NCBI GenBank assembly: GCA_026707405.1
Contig: JAPOWW010000001.1
Span: 1-64,000 of the forward strand
DNA: 64,000 nucleotides
Source: Chloroflexota bacterium
Lineage (GTDB): Bacteria > Chloroflexota > UBA11872 > VXNJ01
Reading direction: 5' to 3'
Shown here: positions 1-8,742 of the stretch, piece after piece
Layout: every line of letters begins with the position of its first letter
Numbering within the stretch: position 1 is the first letter of the stretch
Notes under the pieces: generated by a model
Told to the model about the DNA's origin: nothing
Seen by the model: the letters and a program-made list of their open reading frames with translations, nothing else
Databases searched by the model: none
Made by a program: the position numbers and the translations under genes

Positions 1-10
1 CGGAGGGGAT

Positions 11-56
11 GGATTCCCGCTCCCCGCTTTCGCGGGGACATGCTTCGCGGGAATGA
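11..56. repeat. R1 palindromic repeat
   Basis: An imperfect hairpin built on ttcccgc...gcgggaatgacgg, with a second small palindrome (ccccgctttcgcgggg) nested inside. The same R1 arms recur at about a dozen other places in the window, nearly always between genes. No coding potential is evident. Confidence 0.75.
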
Positions 57-210
57 CGGTTGGCGTGGTCGGTGACGGGGGATGCGTTATCGGGGATGTA
101 GATTCCTCGGCTTCGCTCGGAATGACAGTGAGAGGCGGAATGACGGTGAGGGGCGGGATGACAGTGAGGTGGAGCGGTCTGCCTGTGATATGGGTGCAGA
201 TAGCGTTATT

Positions 211-250
211 CCCCCTCACCCTAACCCTCTCCCTCGTAGGGGAGAGGGGA
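211..250. repeat. R2 palindromic repeat
   Basis: One copy of the R2 family: a C/T-rich arm (ccctcaccctaaccctct) followed by a G/A-rich arm (ggggagagggga) that can fold on it. At least eleven related copies lie in this window. It sits downstream of the minus-strand FAD oxidoreductase gene. Bases 1-308 hold only R1, R2 and short tandem gaatgacgg-type words, with no convincing gene. Confidence 0.75.
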
Positions 251-308
251 TGGATTGCGGATCAAGTCTCGTATGAGCAAGCAGTGGGCAGCCAGGGGAT
301 GGCTGTTT

Positions 309-1847
309 CTATTGGAGGTCCTGGATGACGGCAGCGGCTGCGTTGTGGCCGGGCATTCCGGAGACGCCTCCGCCGGGATGCGCGCCGGAACCGCACAGGT
401 AGAGACCGGCCACCGGCGTTCGGTATGCGGAGCACTCGCGCAGGGGGCGCAGCGCGAGCATCTGGTCGGGGGTCATGTCGATGTGGTGCATGCTGCCGTC
501 GGTTATGCCCGCCATTGCCTCGATGTCTTGCGGCGTATGGAGGTATGAGCGCTCGATGGTCTGGCCGAAATTAGGAGCGAATCGCTCGATCTGACTGACG
601 ATGCTCGCGGTCGCTTCGTCGCGGAACTCGTCCCAACTCTTGCCGTGGGGGCGGATCGGCACGAACTCGACCCAAACCGAAACGGCGTACTTGCCGTCCG
701 GCGCGGAATCGGTGTCGTAGAGCGACGGGCACACGACTGCGAGCGGGTTTTCGTCCGGCAGGCGGCCCGTTCGGGCGGCGGCCCAGGCATCGTCAAGCAC
801 GTCGGGACCGCTGCCGATGGCAGCCTGAGCGTAGTGGTGCGGCAGGGGGCCTTCGCCGGGGAGAGCGGTCCAATCGGGGAGACTGCCGGCGGCGCAGTGC
901 AGCTTCATATAACCGGCGTCGGCATGCAGCCGCCGGACGCGCGTGATGAAGTCCGGCTCAAGGTTGTCCGATCCGACGAGCTTGAGAAACGTCTTGCGGG
1001 GATCGGCATTGGACAGAACCACGCGGGCTGAAATCTGGCTGCCGTCTTCCAGCTCCACGCCAACGGCCTGATCCTCATGGATGATCGTTCGGGTCACGCC
1101 GGCGTTCGTTCGGAACTCGGCTCCGGCGGCCTCGGCCGATTCTCTGAGCGCCGTAGCGACAGCGCCCATACCGCCCCTCGGATAGCCGACTTTGCCTATA
1201 GCGGCCAGTTGTTTCGACACGGATGCGTGGAACGCCCAGTACAAGAGCGCGCCGGGGGCGTCCGTGCTACCAGAATCATAAGTCGACACCGTCGTGGCCT
1301 TCATCTCGTCCGACTCGAAGAACTCGTTTACGATGCCCCGGGCGGTTCCCGTTACAAGCTTGTTAAACAGGTCTGCCCTGGCGGTGCCCTCGAATGCGCG
1401 TGCAAACTCGCCGAACGTCGGGGGCGGGGTCAGAAGGTAGGGCGCGAGCATCTCTCCGGCGTCCGCCCAGAATTTATTCCACTCAGGGTAGGAGGCCGCG
1501 TCGTGACGGGAGATCCGCCCTATGGAATCGAGGGTCCGGTCGAGGTCTTTCGAGAAAAGAAGGTGCTTCCCGGAACTGAACGGCTGAAATCTCTCCGGGT
1601 CGCGGTTGAATACGTGGAGGCCGTAGTCGTCCAGTCGCATGTCGTGAAGGATCTTTGGATGGAAAAGCACAAAGCTGTGGGCGCAGGTGGAGAAATGAAA
1701 GCCGGGTATCAGCTCGTCGGTCGAGCAAGCGCCGCCGACCTTGGAGTTGCGTTCGAGCCCCAGAACGCGCAACCCGGCCTTGGCCAAGTAAAAGGCGGCA
1801 ACCAGACCGTTGTTGCCGCATCCGATGATGATCGCGTCGTAATCCAA
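309..1847 (-). CDS. FAD-dependent oxidoreductase, CrtI/PYROXD2-like
   Basis: The 512-residue protein opens with a dinucleotide-binding fold (IIIGCGNNG near residue 7, then an acidic LERN turn and GGACS). It ends with the C-terminal FAD motif of phytoene-desaturase-like enzymes (GLYLCGSGAHPGGGVSGMPG). Length and architecture match the NAD(P)/FAD oxidoreductase group that includes carotenoid desaturases and PYROXD2; the substrate cannot be read from sequence. The only in-frame start is TTG at 1847, directly before the Rossmann strand. A strong GGAGG lies about 26 bases upstream, too far for standard spacing, so initiation is unclear. There is no carotenoid gene nearby, so pigment synthesis is not supported. 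Confidence 0.85.
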   Translation of the reverse strand: MDYDAIIIGCGNNGLVAAFYLAKAGLRVLGLERNSKVGGACSTDELIPGFHFSTCAHSFVLFHPKILHDMRLDDYGLHVFNRDPERFQPFSSGKHLLFSKDLDRTLDSIGRISRHDAASYPEWNKFWADAGEMLAPYLLTPPPTFGEFARAFEGTARADLFNKLVTGTARGIVNEFFESDEMKATTVSTYDSGSTDAPGALLYWAFHASVSKQLAAIGKVGYPRGGMGAVATALRESAEAAGAEFRTNAGVTRTIIHEDQAVGVELEDGSQISARVVLSNADPRKTFLKLVGSDNLEPDFITRVRRLHADAGYMKLHCAAGSLPDWTALPGEGPLPHHYAQAAIGSGPDVLDDAWAAARTGRLPDENPLAVVCPSLYDTDSAPDGKYAVSVWVEFVPIRPHGKSWDEFRDEATASIVSQIERFAPNFGQTIERSYLHTPQDIEAMAGITDGSMHHIDMTPDQMLALRPLRECSAYRTPVAGLYLCGSGAHPGGGVSGMPGHNAAAAVIQDLQ

Positions 1848-2281
1848 GTCTGGTCGATCCGCCTCGCTCTATGCTCCTCCTAAAGATTACAGAGATTTGG
1901 CTGGTCCTGGCGGCGGTACGGGGATGCAGTGCGTGTGCTGCCGATGTGCGTAGTCCGGCGGCCTCTGGATGCCGGATCGAGTCCGGCATGACGGAGGATG
2001 GTCGTCGTGAGGTTGTCGTAGCGGTTCCTTTTTGGATCGCCATTGTCGCTGGGCTGGTAGCTTTCAGCCTTGCGATGACCATTCACCCTCACCCTACCCC
2101 TCTCCCGTCAAGGGAGAGGGGATTCGAGAACGGACTTTCGGGCGGATTGGACGGTGTCCGTCAGCGCTGGGGTTTTGGACGGGCTTGGCCGTATTCGGTG
2201 GGTGGCTGGGTGAAATCGGGAACGGGGTTCATATAGCATGTGCATGAGATTGCGGCTGGTTTATTGGGAGGAGGCGATCTG
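1848..2281. other. Intergenic region with R1-like and R2 repeats
   Basis: A 434-base divergent gap between the FAD oxidoreductase (minus) and the cupin gene (plus). It holds a variant hairpin at about 1965-1994 (gccggatcgagtccggc core followed by atgacgg) and an R2 copy at 2084-2121. The cupin Shine-Dalgarno lies at its right end. Open frames here are repeat-derived and judged spurious. Confidence 0.6.
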
Positions 2282-2665
2282 ATGGCGGAAGCAACTGTGG
2301 CGGGGGGTATCGTCAAAGTCCACGGCCCGGACGCGGCGCTGGACCCGTGGCCAATTCCGGCGGAGCAAGTCATTTCGGGCAACCCCGTGGCGAACGGAAG
2401 TGTGCTGTGGCAGTCGGAGTGCAAGCATTTCCTGAACGGTATCTGGGAGTGTTCGCCCGGTTCGTTCACGTGGGACTACTCGTGGAGCGAGACGATTAGT
2501 CTGCTCGAGGGTCACGTGGTGATAACCGACAGCGAGGGCAACACGACCGAAGTGTCGCCGGGCGACCTGATTTTCATTCCCGCCGGAACGAAGTCCACTT
2601 GGGTAGTAACCGAGCACCTTCGCAAGGCGTACCACATCTACTCGGAGACGCCAGTCGAGTTGTAG
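2282..2665 (+). CDS. Cupin domain protein (DUF861/EutQ-like)
   Basis: A single-domain cupin of 127 residues. The second cupin motif is clear (SPGDLIFIPAGTKSTW), preceded by a strand with ISLLEGHVVITD. Members of this cupin_3 family fold as a small beta-barrel and often act in sugar or amine catabolism, but the ligand here is unknown. The listed frame opens at a GTG at 2240, but ATG 2282 has an excellent GGGAGGAGG at seven bases spacing and gives the family-typical length, so it is preferred. It is followed by two alcohol dehydrogenases in the same direction, separated by an R1 repeat, so co-transcription is possible but not shown. Confidence 0.8.
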   Translation: MAEATVAGGIVKVHGPDAALDPWPIPAEQVISGNPVANGSVLWQSECKHFLNGIWECSPGSFTWDYSWSETISLLEGHVVITDSEGNTTEVSPGDLIFIPAGTKSTWVVTEHLRKAYHIYSETPVEL

Positions 2666-2798
2666 GCCGAAGTTGGGGTGAGGGGCGAGGCATTCCGAAA
2701 TCGGGCGCGCCCTGACCCTCCAGAAACCGTTGCATGAGTTCGAGTTAACGAGAGTTGTGGAATTGAGCCTATTGCCGCCAAGGCGTGACTTAGGGCTT

Positions 2799-2826
2799 CT
2801 GGATTCCCGCTTTTGCGGGAATGACG
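2799..2826. repeat. R1 palindromic repeat upstream of Fe-ADH 1
   Basis: A clean R1 hairpin (ttcccgcttttgcgggaatg) about 40 bases before the start of the first alcohol dehydrogenase. The ATG inside it (2821) produces the over-long start in the ORF track. Confidence 0.75.
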
Positions 2827-2862
2827 GTTTTTTCAGGGGTTACCGATAGCGGGAGGATGAAG

Positions 2863-4041
2863 TTGGCATCGCAGTCTGAAGCGCGGTCTTTCCTGGTCCC
2901 GCCGTTTCTGCGCGTGGGCGGTGGGGCGCTGGATTCGCTGGGAGAGGCGCTGGCGGAAGTCGGCGCGCGGCGAGCACTGCTCGTCACGGATGCCGTGATG
3001 GGGAAGTCGGACTGGATCCCGCGGATAGTGGAGCTCTGCGACGCGCAGGGCGTGAGCGTGACGATGATCGACAGCGTCGATTCAGAACCGACATCGATCG
3101 ACGTCGACGACGCATTGGCGGCGGCGCGGGTGAGCGATTGCGACGCGATGATCGGGTTCGGCGGCGGGAGCGCGCTGGATACGGCCAAGTCGGCGGCGCT
3201 GCTGGTGACCAACGGCGGGTCGATTGTCGATTATGAAGGGCGTTTCAAGTTTCCCAAACCTGGAATCCCCGTAATAGCGATCCCGACAACCGCCGGGACG
3301 GGGAGCGAGGTGAGCCGTTACGTCGCGATAACGGACCCGGTACGGGACGTGAAGATGCTGCTGACGAGCGACTACCTGATCGCGACCGCAGCCATCGTGG
3401 ATCCTGCTCCTACGGTGACGATGCCCCCGGGCGTGACCGCGGCGACGGGCATCGACGCGCTGACGCACGCAATCGAGTCGTACGTGGCGAAGACCGCGCA
3501 TCCGATGTCGGACGCGATGGGCATAGCGGCGATAGCCAGTATTTCAAAGAGCCTGGTGCGGGCGTTCAACGAGCCGGACGACCTGGAGGCGAGGGAGACG
3601 ATGTCGGTGGCCGCCATGCAGGCGGGGATCGCATTTTGCAACGCCTCGGTCGCTCTGGTGCACGCGATGGCCCGGCCCTTGGGAGCGCATTTTCACATTC
3701 CGCACGGCGTATCGAACGCGATGCTGCTGGAAACGGTGATGGCGTACAGCATTTCGGGCGCACCGGAGCGGTTTGCGGCCGTGGGACGCGCGATGGGCGG
3801 TCGCGACGGGAACGGCTCGGATGAGCGCGCGGCGTGGGAGTCGGTGAAGCTGGTCGGGAAGATGTGCCGAGACCTGAAGATTCCGTCGCTCGCTGAATGG
3901 GGGGTCGAGAAGGAGACCTTCAATGGGCTGGCTCCAAAGATGGCGCAGGATGCGATAGACAGCGGGAGTCCGGCGAACAACCCGCGCGTGCCGTCGCCGG
4001 ACGAGATCGTGGAGTTGTATCACCGGGCGTATGGGCGGTAG
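2863..4041 (+). CDS. Iron-containing alcohol dehydrogenase, copy 1
   Basis: A group III (Fe-dependent) alcohol dehydrogenase of about 392 residues. It has the NAD(P) motif GFGGGSALDTAK, the proline/threonine-rich IPTTAGTGSE strand, and the metal segment GIDALTHAIE (Asp and His ligands) followed by VHAMARPLGAHFHIPHG (two further His). In FucO-type enzymes the MxHPLG position carries a conserved His; here it is Arg, a change shared with copy 2 and probably a subfamily trait. TTG 2863 is chosen as start because GGGAGG lies six bases upstream and the tandem copy conserves the same TTG and spacing. ATG 2857 abuts the Shine-Dalgarno, and ATG 2821 lies in a repeat. Likely reduces or oxidises a small aldehyde/alcohol or 2-oxoacid. 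Confidence 0.85.
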   Translation: MASQSEARSFLVPPFLRVGGGALDSLGEALAEVGARRALLVTDAVMGKSDWIPRIVELCDAQGVSVTMIDSVDSEPTSIDVDDALAAARVSDCDAMIGFGGGSALDTAKSAALLVTNGGSIVDYEGRFKFPKPGIPVIAIPTTAGTGSEVSRYVAITDPVRDVKMLLTSDYLIATAAIVDPAPTVTMPPGVTAATGIDALTHAIESYVAKTAHPMSDAMGIAAIASISKSLVRAFNEPDDLEARETMSVAAMQAGIAFCNASVALVHAMARPLGAHFHIPHGVSNAMLLETVMAYSISGAPERFAAVGRAMGGRDGNGSDERAAWESVKLVGKMCRDLKIPSLAEWGVEKETFNGLAPKMAQDAIDSGSPANNPRVPSPDEIVELYHRAYGR

Positions 4042-4089
4042 GTGGGCTAGCCTTGGCGCTGAACAGCTAGAGTCTCCGCTCCGGGCCTT

Positions 4090-4240
4090 CTGGATTCCCG
4101 CTCCCCGCTCTCGCGGGAATGACGGGACGGCGTGGATGTTGGCGGCGCATGGGGGAGCTTCCGCGTCAGGGGAGACCCTCACCCTATCCCTCTCCCTCAA
4201 GGGAGAGGGGACTGGATTCCCGCTTTCGCGGGAATGACGG
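4090..4240. repeat. Composite R1-spacer-R2-R1 repeat between Fe-ADH copies
   Basis: An R1 hairpin (4090-4124), a conserved spacer of about 50 bases (containing acggcgtggatgttg), an R2 palindrome (4175-4210) and a second R1 (4213-4240). Closely related R1-spacer-R2 units occur twice after the second alcohol dehydrogenase. The repeats bracket the duplicated gene and may have mediated its duplication. Confidence 0.75.
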
Positions 4241-4345
4241 TAAGGCGCCGGGATGATCGTTCTTCGAAGGTCTGATCGAGGGGGAAGAGGTCTCGTTACC
4301 CCGTGACAGAGATTTACATAGGTCTTGGATAGCGGAGGTTTGACA

Positions 4346-5524
4346 TTGGCAACGCAGTCGGAAGCACGGTCGTTTCTGGTCCCGCCGTTTCTGCGCGTGG
4401 GCGGCGGGGCGCTGGATTCGCTGGGAGAGGCGCTGGCGAATGTTGGTGCGCGGCGAGCACTGATCGTCACGGATTCCGTGATGGGAAAGTCGGAGTGGAT
4501 TCCGCGGATAGTGGAGCTTTGCGATGCGCAGGGCGTGAGCGTTACGAAGATCGACAGCATCGATTCGGAACCGACGTCGGTCGACGTTGATGATGCACTA
4601 GAAGCGGCCCTCGCGAGCGACTGTGACGCGGTGATCGGGTTCGGCGGCGGGAGCGCGCTGGATACGGCGAAGTCGGCTGCGCTACTGGTGACCAACGGCG
4701 GCTCGATCGTGGATTACCAAGGGTATTACAGGTTTCCCAAACCTGGGATTCCGGTCGTGGCGATCCCGACGACCGCCGGGACTGGAAGCGAGGTGAGCCG
4801 CTACGTCGCGATCATGGATCCGGTGCGGGACGTGAAAATGCATTTCACGAGCGACTTCCTGATCCCGGCCGCGGCAATCGTGGATCCTGCTCCGACGGTG
4901 ACGATGCCGCCCGGCGTGACAGCGGCGACGGGCATTGACGCGCTGACGCACGCGATCGAGTCTTACGTGGCGAAGACGGCACATCCGATGTCGGACGCGA
5001 TGGGCATATCGGCCATAGCCAGTATTTCGAAGAGCCTCGTGCGGGCGTTCAACGAGCCGGACGACCTGGAGGCGAGGGAGACTATGTCGGTAGCGGCCAC
5101 GCAGGCGGGGGTTGCGTTTTGCAACGCTTCGGTCGCGCTGGTGCACGGCATGGCCCGGCCCCTGGGAGCGCATTTCCATATACCGCACGGCGTGTCGAAC
5201 GCGATGCTGCTGGAAACGGTGATGGCGTACAGCATCTCGGGCGCGACTGAGCGGTATGCGGCCGTGGGACGCGCGATGGGCGGTCGCGACGGGAACGGCT
5301 CGGACGAGCGCGCGGCGTGGGAGTCGGTGAAGCTGGTCGGGAAGATGTGCCGGGACCTGGAGATTCCATCACTCGCGGAATGGGGCGTGGAGGAGGGGAC
5401 CTTCAAGGGGCTGGCACCCAAGATGGCGCAGGATGCGATAGATAGCGGGAGTCCGGCGAACAACCCGTGCGTGCCGTCGCCGGACGAGATCGTGGAGCTG
5501 TATCACCGGGCGTACGGGCGGTAG
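4346..5524 (+). CDS. Iron-containing alcohol dehydrogenase, copy 2
   Basis: A tandem paralogue of the preceding gene, near-identical along its whole length by eye, with the same GFGGGSALDTAK, GIDALTHAIE and ARPLGAHFHIPHG segments. Differences cluster at the putative substrate side (YQGYYRFPKPG for YEGRFKFPKPG; MHFTSDFLIPA for MLLTSDYLIAT), so the copies may differ in substrate. TTG 4346 has GCGGAGG seven bases upstream, the same arrangement as copy 1; the TTGs at 4325 and 4340 are less well placed. Being followed by the same composite repeat as copy 1 suggests a recent unequal duplication. Confidence 0.85.
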   Translation: MATQSEARSFLVPPFLRVGGGALDSLGEALANVGARRALIVTDSVMGKSEWIPRIVELCDAQGVSVTKIDSIDSEPTSVDVDDALEAALASDCDAVIGFGGGSALDTAKSAALLVTNGGSIVDYQGYYRFPKPGIPVVAIPTTAGTGSEVSRYVAIMDPVRDVKMHFTSDFLIPAAAIVDPAPTVTMPPGVTAATGIDALTHAIESYVAKTAHPMSDAMGISAIASISKSLVRAFNEPDDLEARETMSVAATQAGVAFCNASVALVHGMARPLGAHFHIPHGVSNAMLLETVMAYSISGATERYAAVGRAMGGRDGNGSDERAAWESVKLVGKMCRDLEIPSLAEWGVEEGTFKGLAPKMAQDAIDSGSPANNPCVPSPDEIVELYHRAYGR

Positions 5525-5576
5525 GCGGCGGGCTGAGGTTATTTTTGAACCAATTGTTGCACTTGGATTGTGAATC

Positions 5577-5913
5577 CACCTTCCCGCTTTCGCGGGAATG
5601 ACGGGACGGCGTGGATGTTGACGGCGCATGGGGGAGCATCGGCACCAGGGGACACCCTCACCCTATCCCTCTCCCGTCAAGGGAGAGGGGAATGGGATTC
5701 GCCGCTTAGTCTCCGGCCTCTGGATTCCGGGTTTCGCGGGAATGACGGGACGGCGTGGATGTTGACGGCGCTTAAGAGAGCGTCGGCGTCAAGCGACACC
5801 CTCACCCTATCCCTCTCCCGTCAAGGGAGAGGGGACTGGAATTCGCCGCTAGGCCTCCGGCCTCTGGATTCCGGCCCCGTATCGAGTACGGGGCAGGCTT
5901 TTGCCGGTATGAC
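5577..5913. repeat. Two tandem R1-spacer-R2 units plus nested R1
   Basis: Two units of about 115-140 bases, each an R1 hairpin, the acggcgtggatgttgacggcg spacer and an R2 palindrome (5654-5690 and 5798-5834). A third R1-type element (5867-5913) follows, whose arms enclose a second palindrome, ccccgtatcgagtacgggg. The whole 5525-5934 gap is occupied by these elements; no gene is seen. Confidence 0.75.
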
Positions 5914-5934
5914 GGAAGGGGGACGGTTGCGCGT

Positions 5935-7458
5935 TTACGAGTCGGCGAACTGGAAGCCGTATAGCTCGGCGTTGCGGAGGTAGAACTTTAGCTTCACGCC
6001 GCCGGGGATTTCGTTGACTGTTTCGCGGCCCGACCATTTGACGGGGTGACGCACGGCGTCGCCGGTGAACCGCCGGCAGCGGTCGCGGGAGTATTCGGCC
6101 CAAACGTTGTTCCAGCCGTCCATGATCTCGACGTCGATATAGCCGTCCGGGCCGCAGCGTCCGTTGATGAAGAGACGGGCGCCAGTCGAGAACATCGGCT
6201 TGGTCTCGATCCAGCCCTCCCGGACGGTTGCGTCGAGGGAGACGTAGCCGTCGAGCCGCAGCGTCGCCAGACAGAGATGGTGTCCGTTTTCGGAATAGCT
6301 GGCGTCGTGGGCTTCGGGAACTTAGGGGCGCTGATCGTGGGGCATTATCCACCAGTCATGATGGACGTTCATCCCGCCGTAGTAGATCCATAGCTCGTCA
6401 CCGACCACGAGGGGCTGATTCGGCGTTTCGGCCATGAACTGGTCGCAGGATCCTTCGCCGCCGCGCGGCACGAACGGACGGTGTTCCAGAAAACGGTCCC
6501 ATTTGCGGCCGTCCCGGCTGTAGTGCAAATACATGTCCATGGTGTTGTCCACCTGGTGGAGCACGTTGAGGATGCCGAGGTGCATCTCGCCGGCGCGCCA
6601 GGGTACGAAGCCGTAGAAGGCGTCGTCGAGATTGTCGCGCTCGTCAGGGTCCCACAGGAGCTCCGGCTCGGACCAGTTTTCCAGGTCGGGGCTTTCGAGA
6701 CGGTATATGCGCCGCCGCGTCCCCCAGACGCCTTCCGGGCGGCCGGGCCAGACGGGCGCGAACCAGCTGTCCATGTCGGGATGACCGCTTCCGCCGGCGG
6801 CTCCGCCGTAACGTCCCCAAACAACGTATTTGTCGTCGACCTCGTCGTAGGTGAGGATCTCGACATCGCTTTTCCAGCCCGGGATGATCGGATTGTTCTC
6901 GTGAGGCGTCCAGCCGATTCCGTCGCTTGAGTAATCGAGTCGCAGGCCGCCGGGCGCTCCGCCCCTCTTCGACGTGTCGAGGTTCAGGTAGACCATCTTG
7001 AAGCGGCGCGAGGGGTCTTGGGCCAGAGGGTCGAGCATGATTGACGGGCAGCCCTTCATCACGACCGGCGGATTGAAGACGGCGTTGGTGTCGTAGCCGT
7101 CGATGAAGTGCTTGCCGAGGGCGGGTTTTTCCCAATTGAGGCCGTCGGTGGACTGCGCGTAGAAGAGGCGCTCACGGCTGGGCAGACCCTTGGAGAAGTA
7201 CTCGTAGAAGTCCTCGTACCAGCACTTGTACAGGTCGTCGACGGGGTCCTTGATCACGTTGAAGGCGCTGGTGCGGAAGTAGGTAGTGACTTCCCAGGGT
7301 TTGTCGCGCCGGATGATCGGGTTGGCGGGGTGCTTGACGGGAGTGTGTTGACGGCGGGTGACGTTCTTTACGACGGCTATGACGTCGTCGTCGATGAATA
7401 GCTGGCGGGTGTCTCCGACATCCTTGTTCACGGTGTCGCGTGAATATGCAACGTGCAT
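5935..7458 (-). pseudogene. Beta-propeller glycosidase-like gene with in-frame TAA
   Basis: Reads as one 508-codon gene homologous along its full length to the intact 518-residue paralogue at 13451-15007. A TAA stop (6322-6324) interrupts it in a poorly conserved linker after WWIMPHDQRP. The frame continues unbroken afterwards (VPEAHDASYSENGHHLCLA...) to a shared C-terminus ending FYLRNAELYGFQFADS. The start MHVAYS has GGAGG five bases upstream. The N-terminal part (LFIDDDV, HPANPI, CWYEDFYEYF) resembles GH32/GH43-type five-bladed propellers; the C-terminal part looks like a beta-sandwich. It may be a pseudogene, a readthrough gene, two separately translated domains (an ATG opens MFSTGARLF), or carry a sequencing error. 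Confidence 0.75.
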
Positions 7459-7594
7459 GGCGGCCTCCTATGACGGCTCCTGCGCACGACCCGCGCGGGC
7501 CGCGAATATAGCACCCGTCGAGACTCGGGACGGAAGAGTGACGGGGTCGATTGGATTTTACGGTTGTGGTGAGGGGCGGCGGCTAGCGGAGGGA

Positions 7595-7752
7595 GGGCGG
7601 TTCGCGAACCGCCCCGACGGAGTCCGAATGGGGGGATGGATTCCCGCCCCCGATCGGGTCGAGGGCAGGCTTTTCGCGGGGATGACGGTTTGGGTGGTGG
7701 GTGGGATGAGGGGATGCGCTGGGCGCCCTTCGACCCTCGACAGGCTCAGGAC
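7595..7752. repeat. Palindrome and R1/R4 repeats
   Basis: Within the 363-base gap 7459-7821 lie a perfect 20-base palindrome (gggcggttcgcgaaccgccc, 7595-7614), an R1 element with nested insert (7636-7689) and a ttcgaccctcgacaggctcagg word (R4 type, about 7730-7752). These follow the permease operon and precede the interrupted glycosidase-like gene. No gene is seen in the gap. Confidence 0.7.
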
Positions 7753-7821
7753 ATGCCGCATACGGATTTGTTGGCGGGAGGCTAGTTTCCTCGGCTTCGC
7801 TCGGAACGACGGTTTGGGGGG

Positions 7822-8739
7822 CTAGCGTCCGGTCAATCCGCTGAGCGCAATTCCCCTGATGAAATACCGTTGCGCGGCGAAGAATAGGACGAGAATCGGG
7901 ACCAGCATTATGACGCCGGACGCCATCAACTGATTCCAGGGCGGGATGGCCGCGAAGTCGGACGCGTCCACCAGGAACGACCGCAGAGCCAGAGCCAGGG
8001 TCCGCCAAGTCTCGCTGTTGAGGAATATGAGCGGAGATATGAACTCGTTCCAGTGCGACTGGACCGAGAATATGGCCACCGTTGCGAGCGCGGGACCCGT
8101 CAGCGGCAGGATGATGTTCCAGTAGATTCGCAGGTAAGAGGCCCCGTCGGCCAAGGCGGCCTCGTCAAGCTCCTTGGGTAATTGCAGCATGAACTGGCGG
8201 ACGAGGAAGATGAAAAACGCGCCTCCACCGAACCAGAACGGGACGATGAGCGGGAGCGGCGTGTCGATCCATTTCATGTATCTGAACAGAACGAACTGAG
8301 GAACGAGCGTGACGATTCCCGGCAGCATCATCGTGGAGAGCATTAGAACGAACAGGGGGCCGCGCCCCGGGAAGTTGATTCTGGCGAATCCGAACGCGAC
8401 CATCGAGCTTGTGATGATAGTGCCTATGGTGGCGAGGACCGTGATGAAAACGCTGTTGAGGAAGAACTGGTGGATGCCGGTGTCGCCCCAAACGTCGATG
8501 TAATTGTTCCAGGCGACGGGGTAGGGGATCAGCTCGGGCGGGAACCGAAACTCCTTGCCCGACTCCTTTAGGGACGTGGAAATCATCCAGAACAGCGGGA
8601 TCGACGAGATAAGGCCGATTATGGTGAGCATCAGGTAGTTCAGCGAAATGAACGAAAACCGGCGCAGGTGATAGTAGCGGCCGCGCCGGCGGACCGAACT
8701 CGCGACCACCCTGGTATCCGCCGTCATCGCGGAGTCCAT
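7822..8739 (-). CDS. Carbohydrate ABC transporter permease (MalG/UgpE-like)
   Basis: An integral membrane subunit of a CUT1 sugar importer, 305 residues with about six hydrophobic segments. The EAA loop that docks the ATPase is present as EAALADGASYLRIYWNIILP. The N-terminal tail is basic and cytoplasmic. The ATG at 8739 follows the stop of the upstream permease by three bases, so the two are co-translated. With the neighbouring permease and solute-binding lipoprotein it forms an importer, but no ATP-binding subunit lies in the window; CUT1 systems commonly share an ATPase encoded elsewhere. Confidence 0.92.
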   Translation of the reverse strand: MDSAMTADTRVVASSVRRRGRYYHLRRFSFISLNYLMLTIIGLISSIPLFWMISTSLKESGKEFRFPPELIPYPVAWNNYIDVWGDTGIHQFFLNSVFITVLATIGTIITSSMVAFGFARINFPGRGPLFVLMLSTMMLPGIVTLVPQFVLFRYMKWIDTPLPLIVPFWFGGGAFFIFLVRQFMLQLPKELDEAALADGASYLRIYWNIILPLTGPALATVAIFSVQSHWNEFISPLIFLNSETWRTLALALRSFLVDASDFAAIPPWNQLMASGVIMLVPILVLFFAAQRYFIRGIALSGLTGR

Positions 8740-8742
8740 CAG

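Noticed and set aside
309-1847. Carotenoid phytoene desaturase
   Set aside because: The CrtI-like fold is shared with many other FAD enzymes; no other carotenoid gene is present and the sequence fits PYROXD2-like proteins at least as well.
3544-4695. 383-residue minus-strand frame
   Set aside because: It is antisense to the two alcohol dehydrogenase genes and the repeats between them; the translation is Arg/Ser-rich with no domain, and both sense genes are clear.
4090-5913. Possible CRISPR array from repeated palindromes
   Set aside because: The repeats are of mixed types, irregularly spaced, with similar rather than unique spacers, and no cas gene is present.
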